Shown here: one piece after another, positions 26,406 through 36,623 of the stretch
Layout: the number at the start of each line of letters is the position of its first letter
Numbering within the stretch: position 1 is the stretch's first letter
Assembly (NCBI GenBank): GCA_015501075.1
Contig: JADNYJ010000011.1
Coordinates: forward strand, 434,001 to 498,000
Reading direction: 5' to 3'
Length of the DNA: 64,000 bases
DNA from: Gymnopilus junonius
Lineage: Eukaryota; Basidiomycota; Agaricomycetes; Agaricales; Galerinaceae
Program-made: the position numbers and the translations under genes
Notes under the pieces: model-generated
What the model saw: the letters and a program-made list of their open reading frames with translations, nothing else
What the model was told of the DNA's origin: nothing
Database searches by the model: none

Positions 26406-28012
26406 ATGGCTCCCGTTGATCCTTCTGCCAGTACTTCCGCCTCTCCTTTCGCCGCTGTTTTTGCGAAGCTGGCAGCACCGTTGTTAGTATTTTTTGATTG
26501 ACTATTAGTATCAAGGCTGAAGTTCATTCATTCTCATAGGTTATCATCATTGGTATGTTCTTTCAGACTGCTTCTCATATCTCATTTTTTTTGACGTCCA
26601 CTCTAGCAACTTGGCGCCCTCGTCACCTGGGGATTACAAGGGATTTTATGCGTCCAAGTTTGTAAGCTCCTTTTATTTTTGCTATATGATGACATCCGCG
26701 TCTAAGCCGGCGTCCCTAGATAATTATTATTTGAGTTTTCCGAAGGACCCGCTACATATGAAGTTGATGGTCTACGTCTCCTTGTCTTTGGAACTAGTCC
26801 AGACATTTTTGGTCACACACGACACATATTTAACCTTTGCAAAAGCGTATGGGTACTTGGCTGGATTGGACAACCTACATTTTCTCTGGCTGACTCTACC
26901 CGTCATGGGCGGTCTTGGTGAGGAACTTCTTCCTGTCTCTTCATATCCGGCTAGACAATGAAATCCTTCTAGTTGGTCTATTTTGCCATTTGACATTCGC
27001 CTATCGCATTGCATTGTTGTCTGAATCGAAAATCATTGGAGGAGTGATCGCCGTGGTAAGTGATGGATCCTGTCAATGTGGCGTTAACCTTTATATATGA
27101 ATCTCACCAATTTCCTTCCTCAGCTTGCGTTGAGCGCTAGCATATCTGCGTTCACGTTTGGAGGTCAGCTGCATAACGCAGGATCGCTATCAAAGCTCGT
27201 TGTCATTAAAAATATTTATCTAACCTGTGGTGTAGGTCTTTCTGAATTTTTTACATCCCACTTTCTTCTGACATTTTGATTACAGCTGTGGAACGGATCG
27301 GGAGCCCTATGCGACGTTTTTATTGCGGGCTGTATGACCTACTTTGTAAGAATAATATTTTCACTACGCCGATCGCGCATCTGACTTAGAAACAGTTGTC
27401 TAAAAGTCAAACCGGCTTTCGCAACACGGATGTTCTTATAACCAGAATCGTCCGCCTGACGGTTGAAACTGGGGCTTTCACTGGTGAGAACGCAATTTAA
27501 CCTTTTAAAGGATTTTTTGAAGCCTTACCCCTTCCTCTCAGCAACGGCTTCCATTTGCAGTGCCGTGCTGTTTGTGGGATTCCGACAAACACTCGACATC
27601 AGCGTCTACTTCGTCATTCCAGCCATCATGATTACTAAACTGTATGCTATAACTATTCTCGCGACTTTCAATAATCGACCCCACGCTGTCGGCGGCCCTC
27701 CCCCACTTCCTGACAATGACACCTCGTTAGAGGAAAATAAGACTTATTCTCGAAACCTCGACCGCATGACAAGAGAGATAAGAATAGGTCGGACCGTGGT
27801 ACAGCAGGTGTGGAAAGACGATGTCCCCCTCGCCCGTTTTCAGGTTGGTAGGCGAATATGAATGCGTTTCTGCTTTTACTCATCTGGTTTTTCAGGTTTA
27901 TGGGGATGATACAGTTTCCATCAGCAATACCATTAAGGACGAGGATGGTGATTCTTCCAACAAGGCGCCTGAGAGTCTAACGTCTCCCAGTGAACAGCCT
28001 GTGAAATTCTAG
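26406..28012 (+). CDS. DUF6534 fungal membrane protein, copy 2
   Basis: Same family as the gene at 17.25 kb. ATG at 26406 (MAPVDPSASTSASPFAAV). Blocks: QLGALVTWGLQGILC, YYLSFPKDPLHMKLMVYVSL, LELVQTFLVTHDTYLTFAK, GLFCHLTFAYRIALLSES, LALSASISAFTFGG, LWNGSGALCDVFIAGCMTY, ITRIVRLTVETGAFTATA, FVIPAIMITKLYAITILATF, then NNRPH and a polar tail ending EQPVKF-stop at 28010-28012. Several short introns are needed and give a consistent frame. It is a multi-pass membrane protein of unknown role. Sequence divergence from copy 1 is large, so the pair is not a recent duplication. Confidence 0.75.
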
Positions 28013-28135
28013 ATTTTTTTGGGTCCATGGAATACTTGTACGTATTTAACAGCCTACTTCTTTAGTATCACTGGCAGGACAGTAGATAAACAATGCAAAC
28101 ACTATGTACAATTATAAACAAATCAACAATTATCA

Positions 28136-29476
28136 CTATGATGGAGGAAGAGATTGAAGCACGTTAGCCAACCTCTCCTTTCGCATTGGTATCCAAAGAA
28201 CTTCTCCACTGCCGGTCGAGACTTGGGCGGATACAATTAGACCGTGATCCCTAAATTCTCCCAGAAGTTGTCGAAGCGCGGCGTCATTGGTAGCAATAAA
28301 GTTATCCCTCGCCTCACTGAATAACACGTCATAGCCCATCCCAAACTGTTGCAAGTCACTGGAAGCGCTGTCTTCTGCTCCCTCTATGGCAGTCAACTGG
28401 TTATTAGCCAAAAGCTTGAACAGCTTCTGGGCCTTCTGAGTAACGGAGGCTAGAATATGGGATGCAGCGGTTTCGCTCATGGCAGTGGTGTTCTGGGCCG
28501 CTAGTGCATCTGTCTTTCGACGCGCTCCACCTGTATGAGCACCGGAAAGAGAAGATCGATCGGCGAAAGTGAGCTCGAAGTCGTACGAAGCGAGGGTGGT
28601 CAAATCGTGCCATAGCCAAGCGAAACCTCTTGAAAGCGTCGAATGGTTTGTCGCCTCTGCAGATTTCCTGGAAAACATCTCGGATGAGGACCAGAGAAGC
28701 GGGGCATTGATGTGGTCGATCGACGCAATAATGTGTATACGCGGATTGTTTGCCAACATAGCCAATATTGATTTGGCTTTGGCCGCACGTAAAGGTGCCG
28801 CATCAATGTTGTGTACGACGATGTAGATATGGGCTTTTTGAGAAGGGCCTGCAAAGAAATCGTGGATCCTTCGCGCTTGTTTCTCGACAGATGTGGATGG
28901 GAGTTCCAGATTCTGAATGGGTGGAATATTTTCGATGGAATTGAGCAAATCCTTGATATTGAAATCGGGTTGAAATCCATTGGCAATGACGACGTGACCA
29001 CGCTTGGAACAATTGTTGGTCGCGAACTGATTCAGAATTCGACGTTTGGACCCAAGACCATAGCAAATGATGTTGAAGCCCTCATTTAATTCGCACATAT
29101 AACGCGAGAAAATGGTGTCTAGATTGCCCTTCTGCAGGATCGTTGGTTCAATGGGCTGCACTCCCTTCGAAGACGAACCGATTGCGTCCGCGTACCCCTC
29201 GACACTGAGAGGTAAAACGAGCTGAGAGTACACATTGGAGGAAGTCTGGACTCGCCCTGGCTTGTTGTAAGTAAAATACGCGTCGAAAGCCGTTTGCACA
29301 ATAATTTTGCTCTCCTCCGCCTGATACGCGGCTCTCCCTTTGCCTTTGTGACGTGAAGATGGTGTGGCATCGTTTGGCACGTCTTCGGACTCCGAATCTT
29401 CTGATTGTTCTTCAACATCCTCCTCTTCAGTTGTTTGCTCTGGATCTTCTGCGGCGAAAGAGGAAATGCGTGGCAT
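28136..29476 (-). CDS. ORC2: Origin recognition complex subunit 2 (ORC2)
   Basis: Subunit of the nuclear complex that marks replication origins. It is a single uninterrupted exon of 446 codons. An acidic N-terminus (TTEEEDVEEQSEDSESEDV) is followed by the Orc2 core: FDAYFTYNKPGRVQTSSNVY, FSRYMCELNEGFNIICYGLG, then SKRRILNQFA, HVVIANGFQPDFNIKDLLNS, AHIYIVVHNIDAAPLRAAKA and IHIIASIDHINAPLLWSSS, and a C-terminal winged-helix-like part ending LANVLQSLPPS. Length is in the range for compact fungal Orc2. The lack of introns is notable beside intron-dense neighbours. Confidence 0.9.
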   Translation of the reverse strand: MPRISSFAAEDPEQTTEEEDVEEQSEDSESEDVPNDATPSSRHKGKGRAAYQAEESKIIVQTAFDAYFTYNKPGRVQTSSNVYSQLVLPLSVEGYADAIGSSSKGVQPIEPTILQKGNLDTIFSRYMCELNEGFNIICYGLGSKRRILNQFATNNCSKRGHVVIANGFQPDFNIKDLLNSIENIPPIQNLELPSTSVEKQARRIHDFFAGPSQKAHIYIVVHNIDAAPLRAAKAKSILAMLANNPRIHIIASIDHINAPLLWSSSEMFSRKSAEATNHSTLSRGFAWLWHDLTTLASYDFELTFADRSSLSGAHTGGARRKTDALAAQNTTAMSETAASHILASVTQKAQKLFKLLANNQLTAIEGAEDSASSDLQQFGMGYDVLFSEARDNFIATNDAALRQLLGEFRDHGLIVSAQVSTGSGEVLWIPMRKERLANVLQSLPPS

Positions 29477-31427
29477 CTTTGAAGGCGGACGATGAGGGAA
29501 GGGAGATATATATATAATCTCGCGTGCTCATCGTGGCCGACAGCGTGGACACTATTTGTGCCTGTTTATATAAAATTCCCGACCAGCCGGCACTCCGCTT
29601 TCCAACTTGCAACCATAATTCAACGAAAACTTTCACCACACTCTAGGCTGAACTAGTTTTCTGTGCAATGTGAAGCTTGCACTGACCCTTCTTAATGACA
29701 CATCTCCATTTGATTTCTGGCACATCTTCCCCAGCTCCCTGGCATCTTTCGCCCAAGGCCTAGTGAATGGAACCGTCCGTGTCATCCATGGCTCCAGTAT
29801 TACTGTTGTATGGAGGTACCCATGGACACCTTCAAAGTGTGTTAATATACCTTGAAGGTCTATAATCTATGGAACACCGACGTCGACGCGATAATTGGCC
29901 GATGCTTGTTTTCCAATCATACGTCCCCAGTCAAAACCTGTCAAATCGACGTCGGAATGATTTGACATGCCTTGACGGATATCCGCCGCTTTTCTCTACC
30001 GGTAACTCCTCGGTCAGGCCAGTAATATTGTCTATGAAAGATTAACATTCTGAATGTTATGGAAGAGACGGAACGTTCTTGTTACAGTAACATGACCTTC
30101 TAGTTTGTTATTAGTACAATCCTCAGCCTTTTGTCCTTGTCGTCATACTTTGCCTCTGGTGCAACAACATATTGAAGGATCTGACTTGGCTGAGGGATGA
30201 ACGGGCGAGGGAGCAAGTTTTTGAATAAATCACTTATTTGCCTTTTATGCAAACGGTAAGCCGACTACAGATGTTCTACGAAGTGTTTGAATGCAATGCT
30301 GATCTCTGTTGTAGGAACGACGCCCCAGGGTAAATGCAACCCCCTATTTGGCAGCCGGCGCCAGCTATATCATATCCATAACTACGCAAGGTTCAATTCT
30401 TTCTAACATGGAACGATCGTCTGCTTGTCCAGAACTACGGTATGCGTTTTCCAATTTCCAGTTCTCAAAACTTCCTCAAATGCCTTCTTTTTTCTTCAAC
30501 ATATACGTAGGGGACTAAAGTGGTTTTTTACTCCTATGAATGGGTAGTTTATTTTGTTGCTTTCATTGGCGTACATGCAAATTTAAGGTCAAAGCCGTCA
30601 TTTGCGGAGGAACTTCGAATTTCTATACGCTGCAAGAAGCAATATACAGGCCTTCCGGTCAACCGATCATGATCTAAACATATCTTACCAATGTTCGGCA
30701 ACGGGGCCCCAGGTCCGTGACCCGCATACTAATATATGGGACGTATTTTTTGGCTCACCTCTCATGTTTTGTAATCCCTCTTGTCCCGGCGGCTTCGAAT
30801 GCTCCTTTTACGTATCCGAAATAATCGTTCTTTATTACTCTGGCAGGGACCTGTATCGTCATTGGCTCAGTTTCCCACTTTGAAGTTTTTGCTTTAACGG
30901 CTTAACCATCCACAACCTCATTCTCCATGATTCGCCCGTAAACACACCAGTATTCACCCCGATCCAGATCCGATAGTTTGCCTTGATGTAACCTATACAT
31001 TGTGCTTATGTCCGAGCCTCAGCCTTGGCTGACCATTCTTGGCAGCGCCATCCTGAGCAACGAAGTGCATTCGCTCTCGGATGTTATTCTATAAAAATAA
31101 CTCGCCTGTTTTCACTTAAAATACCCCACACGACCATCAAGCGGTCATCTGGTCCCAGAGAAAACGACGCATCGACCGATGTAGAGGCGAAGATGAACCG
31201 TTTTTGGCGCTCCATGACGCTATTTCCTTCTGGTTTCTATGGTCCTTGGTTTTGGCAAATTGCTTTTTCATGGTATCGGTGAATGTCAGGCCTTCTTTTC
31301 AACCTCTCGGGAAGACGTCGGATGCCTTGGAGCATAGGCTGGAACGAAGCCAGGAGGGTACTAGTTTGGATATATAATGGATGACTTCTCTCTGTCCTTT
31401 ACCATTCATCCCACCCGGCTCCTCGTG
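29477..31427. other. Divergent intergenic region ORC2 / GH5
   Basis: A 1.95 kb stretch separating ORC2 (minus) from the intact endoglucanase (plus). It should hold the regulatory region of the secreted cellulase. Apart from the TATA box at 31371, I recognise no feature. Confidence 0.5.
31371..31377 (+). promoter_or_regulatory. TATA box of the GH5 endoglucanase
   Basis: TATATAA 51 bp upstream of the ATG at 31428, a usual core-promoter distance for highly expressed secreted-enzyme genes in basidiomycetes. Confidence 0.55.
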
Positions 31428-33262
31428 ATGACTTTCTTGAAGGCCCTAGTTCTCGTCGGCCTTGGTGCTGCCTCCGTGGCAGCTCAGTCACCCCTGTATG
31501 GTCAATGTAAGTTGTTTCGTCTCTCGACCGACCGTTTTAATTGATTCCAAATTTCCATCGAAGGTGGCGGTATCGTAAGTACCCTATTAGACCTAACAGC
31601 AACCGTGCAAACTGTCTGAACTTTTAAGGGATGGTCGGGTGCAACGACATGCGTTTCTGGATCCGTCTGCACGTACTCGAACCCTTATTACTCTCAATGT
31701 CTCCCCGGTACAGCATCCAGCACCACAAGCACGAAACCTACTACCACGTCTTCCGGTGCCCCTTCTTCTACCCCTACCGTTGCCAAGCTTCAATTTGCCG
31801 GAATCAATATCGCTGGATTTGACTTTGGATGTGGAACGGATGGAGTAAGTCTACATCTTTTCGGTCTTAATATGCTGACTTCGAACGGCGACAAAAAGAC
31901 TTGTAACCTCAGCCAAACTGCCCCGCCCCTCTCTCAATACGGTGCTACGGATGGTGCAGGGCAAATGCAACACTTTGTGAATGACGATGGCTTCAATATT
32001 TTCCGCCTTCCTGTCGCATGGCAGTTCTTAATCAACAACCAAAACACGGCTGGTAGTACACTTGACTCTGGAAACTTCGCGAAATATGATTCCCTTGTCC
32101 AGGTTTGTACTCTTTGGAGTATACCTTTGTGGTTTTTCCTATCCAACACATACTGATGAATTTCCATTAGGCTTGCTTGGCCACTGGTGCTCACTGCATC
32201 ATCGATATCCACAACTATGCTAGGTTTAATGGAGCTGTTCGTCTCTTCTTACTTGTTTGACAAGGAGTCGACTTTTTGATGTGGCTTTCTCTCAGATCGT
32301 CGGCCAGGGTGGACCTGCCAACAGCGTTTTGGCTACTCTGTGGGGCAACATCGCAGCCAAGTATGCCTCCCAATCAAACGTTGTCTTTGGCGTGTATGTG
32401 GATATCTCGTCTATTTAGTTCAAATCTATCGTTAACCTCTGCCACCTTCTAGCATGAACGAACCTCACGATATTCCCAACATCTCTACCTGGGCTACCAC
32501 CGTTCAAGCTGCCGTCACTGCTATCCGTCAAGCTGGGTAAGGGAACATCATAGATTGATACAGAGATTTTTTCTGAAAATTTCTTACAAACACAGTGCTA
32601 CCTCTCAGATAATCCTCTTACCAGGAAATGACTACACCTCTGCTCAACAGTTTGTTAGCGACGGCTCGGGTCCTGCCCTTCTAGGAGTCAAAAATCCCGA
32701 TGGCACGACCACCAACCTGATCTTCGACGTGCACAAGTACCTCGACAGCGACAACTCTGGAACTCACACCGACTGTGTCACCAACAACATCCAGAGCGCT
32801 TGGGAACCCCTTGCAACATGGTTACGCCAGAATGGACGCCAGGCACTGAACTCCGAGACTGGCGGTGGTAACGTTCAGGACTGCGTCACGAATCTCTGCC
32901 AGCAGATTGCCTACCAAGCTCAGAACTCTGACGGTATGTAACATTCTATATGACGAAAATAGTCACTCAACCTACGTTTCTTAGTTTTCCTCGGATACAT
33001 CGGCTGGTCCGCAGGCGCCTTCGCTACCAGTGAGTTCATTGCCCTTGTACACTTTAGGAGTAAATTGCTCATCATAGTAAACTTCATCTCCAGCCTATAC
33101 TCTGAGTAAAGATTTAAACTGACCTTTTACCTGTTGATAACTAACCCTCTCCTATTAGGCGAAGTCCCTACGCACAATGGCAACACTTGGCAAGATACTC
33201 TTCTTGTCTCAAGTTGCCTGTCGCCCAACTCTGGATCTCAATCAGGATCCACAGGGCAGTAA
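31428..33262 (+). CDS. GH5 (subfamily 5 type) endoglucanase with N-terminal CBM1
   Basis: Secreted endo-beta-1,4-glucanase. Signal peptide [23 protein letters not shown]1 from residue about 22 ([20 protein letters not shown], ending near SQCL); Ser/Thr/Pro linker; catalytic domain from [19 protein letters not shown]. Active-site blocks: [27 protein letters not shown] (acid/base Glu) and [10 protein letters not shown] (nucleophile Glu), plus YIGWSAGAF near the end and a stop at 33260-33262. Eight or so introns all splice in frame, so the gene looks functional. It is a paralogue of the broken gene at 9.1-11.9 kb, in opposite orientation, sharing the tail [10 protein letters not shown]. The intron after SLVQ is absent from the broken copy. 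Confidence 0.92.
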
Positions 33263-33517
33263 CATATGGACCGAATAAAAAGTGTGTTATATATGTAAAT
33301 TATTGCTATGCCTTCAGACCTGGAATTGAATTCACGTACGGTGCCGTCGCAAACTATTCTTCTTGAGAAGTTCAGAACATACTCGAGCCTTTACATATCC
33401 TAGATTTACAACTTAAAGGAAATAAGGTTTGCTCTGAAGAAGCAATGACACCGCATGGACTTCAAAGTATGGATTTCAGATATCAATTTACAACATTTGA
33501 CTATATCGTCAATGGAC

Positions 33518-35676
33518 TTAAGAAATCTGGATTGGAATACCTTGGTCGGGCACAGGCGGCGGCAAGCCCGTGCCCACCATAACATGCGCACCAGTGCTGG
33601 TAACGTCATCGATCGTAACAAAAATGTAAGCTATCAGAACGAGTGAGCACTCTGAATCTGGTATTAGAAGCGAGTGGGAACTACCTGGACCGGGTGGGTA
33701 AATCCTATTATTGGGTGGACTGGTAATCGTAAGCGATTTGCGGTCAAAGGAAAGCGCAGCATCCATAAACACCAGACGAGAGCTTGAATGGAATGCATGA
33801 GAAGAGAAACCCAAGTCCATGAGGGCCACTACGGAAGAACGCGTGATTTAAACACAGGCTTATTTATTCGCACGTCGCTAAAGTTGAAAGACGTACCCTT
33901 AATGGAAGCAGCCGGAAGATTCCTCGGGATGTCTATGCTAATTGTGAACTTTTGACTGAAGCCAATTATGCTGGGCACTTTTGACAGGGCGGGTCTTGCC
34001 ACAGACATGAATGGTGGGTTCAAGTATTCGACACGGAATTCTCTGTTCGAAATTCAAAAGGAATTCAAGGTCAGATGCAGTAAGATTTGATTTCAGATGG
34101 AGAAAAACCACGGACGTGCCGAACTTTGTGCCATTAACGACCTCGCCATTTGGATTGGAACCGGCAATGAGGATGTTTCTGCAAGCGCACAGACGAGGCA
34201 TATTAGCTTCTTCTTGGCATTCACAGTATATTCAAATAGTTCTCACCCAAGTGGTGTCAGGCTTGCCACAGAGTGGTAAAGACGAGCTATGTTGGTGGTT
34301 GGCATGCCTTTATTGCTGATCCTTTTCCCGAGAGGGGCAGACGGCGTGTAAAGTTCTGGAGTAAAGCTAGAAATAATGCAAGTGTTAAGAGTTGGATGAA
34401 ATAAAATCGAGACTCGCCACTCACACAGGATGATCGGCGTTAGACTGATTGCCAACGGCATCCGGGACAGTCCCGAATGCAGCATACCCAGTTCTTCCAC
34501 CATTCGTGATAATGACCTCCCCGTTAGGGAGAAGAATCATCTCAGGCATAATTCTTGGCTCTAGCATATGCTCAATTTCCCATCCCTTCTTGATACCCTC
34601 TGGAGTAATCGTCATCCTACTGCACTGACTCGAAGCTGGATCCTGGGAGGACAGATTCGCAGGCTGTATTGAAGGGTCTGTAGCAGTTCCTCCGCAGACG
34701 AGGACTTCCGGGGTGAAATGAGGTGGAGAAAGGGGAAGGAGGGTTGCAGTGCCGTCGAAAGGGTTGGTGACATGGACGCCGTTGGGAACGTCCGGCAGAA
34801 TGGTCTCGGTGTTCTTCTCGATATCGTAGATTATCGTTTGATTACCAGCTATCATCAAGACTCGGCCGTCAGGAAGTCCAAAGACACTAAGAACAGCACG
34901 AACGCTTAGATGTGGGGTGAATTACACTCAAGCGTCTACACACCGAGGGAAAAGATTAGCAGGTAAACTCCTCTGGAGGAACGCAGACGGGCGGGGAACA
35001 CCTCCGTCCTTGGGCGGGAAGAATTCAAAGTTGTTGACTGGATCGGTATTATAAAACGGCGTTCGTTCGTGGATACCGCCAACGACCATCTAAACAGAAA
35101 TTAGGATCAATATTTTCATCTTCTGAGGCTTAAAATGTGGAAGGGACATTACCAGAGAACCATCGAAAATTCTTAGGCTAGAGGGATACCACCTGGTCTC
35201 TTCGAGATGCAAAGTCGAGGGATCCTCGAATAAAGTACAGTTTACTCCTGCAGGATTAGTGCATGGTTCAAAAAGGCGGATCGCCATACGTCCATCTACA
35301 GCGGCTGAGATTACGGGGATATGCCCTCCGACACTAACCTAAAAGAGATAAGAAAGCAAGAAGAAAAGATTTTTCTAACAGCACATACCATAGTACCGTT
35401 ACTTAGAAATCCGCCGGAAGCACAAAATGTGTCAGAAACGACATCAAGAGCTGTCGCCGTGTTTGTTTCTAGGTTCCATAAGGCTCCCCATGCTGCATGA
35501 TCGTTGATTTGAAGAGGGTCATTTGTTGCTCTGTCAAAGAAAATAGCTAGGGTAGGTGAAACGAAGATGGCTTCGAGGGCCAATACGCCTGATGTTCCGT
35601 TCTGGACAAAGTTCCATCCTGCACCGAGGGCTTGACTGGCAAAAGGAAGAAGTAGCAAGTACGGTGCGTACTTCAT
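33518..35676 (-). CDS. Copper radical oxidase, glyoxal-oxidase type (AA5_1)
   Basis: Secreted oxidase that makes H2O2 from aldehydes or alcohols, feeding peroxidases or Fenton chemistry. Signal peptide [18 protein letters not shown]. Kelch-type beta-propeller blocks: [15 protein letters not shown] (Cys of the Tyr-Cys cofactor), [15 protein letters not shown] (radical Tyr), [51 protein letters not shown] (axial Tyr and His ligand) and the C-terminal DUF1929 part [19 protein letters not shown], then [20 protein letters not shown] with the last His ligand. It ends [15 protein letters not shown] at 33518. About ten introns splice in frame. All cofactor residues expected for GLOX are present. No CBM or membrane anchor seen. 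It converges on the endoglucanase gene with 255 bp between them. Confidence 0.88.
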
Positions 35677-36623
35677 TTCTAGTGTGTTGGACTAGTTAGT
35701 TGTAAGTACTACGTGATCTGCTTTTATACGGACTCACTTCAACAATTGGAGTCGTGAAATTTTGGTGTGGGTGGCTCGGCAGATTGCCGAACTGGAAAAC
35801 ACATATCCTGAGTAGGTTATGAGAAACATTCTGGGAGAAGGTATATGCAGAATCACCACAGTAGCCACGGTCGTTGATTTTTTGGTACCATAATTACTTG
35901 CCGACATAAGTGTATCGCCCTTCCTTTTCCAGATGACCGTCTTGGCATTTCCACAGCCAATCTAATTCCCTACTTGGCATGTAGATTCACAAGAGACAAA
36001 TATTTCATGTTATCAAGGAACCTGACTGTGGTAAAACAGGTTCACAAGACCCGTATTCATGAGAACAGAATAAGTACGAGCAGCCCAGACTTACCCCTTG
36101 AAATCGAAAACCGGGGGAAATAGTATCCCAAAATTGGAGTACCATTCGGGCTGAAGGCCTTGAAGACGGGATATGAGAGGCCGGGAAACACTGGGGAATC
36201 ATTTGAAAATTTGAATGTCCAGCAAGATGATGATGGGCGTGAACAAGAAGAGTTAGGTAATCTTTGTGACGCAATGATAGTCGCGATACCCGCTGCTCCT
36301 GCTCCGTCTTCGGACTCTTCTTTTTCAACCCATTCGCGTTCACATACAGTGCAAGTTGAAGTATTAGACTGAGGTAGTCAACTTCTCAAATATTGAATTT
36401 ATATGTTATTTTCTACTAGAGTCAAAACTGTAATATATACAAGTTACGCAATGTAACTACACATCGAAACATGAATTCCAGTATTCATCAACTAAAGATC
36501 ATAGCCCTAAACTTAAAGAAGAAAAGGAAGTATATACAACGAATAAAGATACGTAAAACATATGCGCCTCCTGTATAGCACTTACCCTGATAGAAAATGT
36601 CCTTCATTACCAAGCTTCGACGT
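35677..36623. other. Intergenic: GLOX promoter plus a hidden open exon
   Basis: Upstream region of the radical oxidase and 3' flank of the acidic-protein gene. It contains the minus-strand open segment listed separately. Otherwise nothing recognised. Confidence 0.45.
36103..36390 (-). other. Possible orphan exon of an unmodelled minus-strand gene
   Basis: About 91 codons open without a stop, bounded upstream by an acceptor (ctacctcag) and downstream by a strong GTAAGT donor. It reads TCTVCEREWVEKEESEDGAG early and VFPGLSYPVFKAFSPNGTPI then LGYYFPRFSI late, which looks protein-like. A following exon could end at a stop near 35970 or 36020. No start codon was located. No family recognised. It could be a small gene or the remnant of one. 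Confidence 0.3.
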
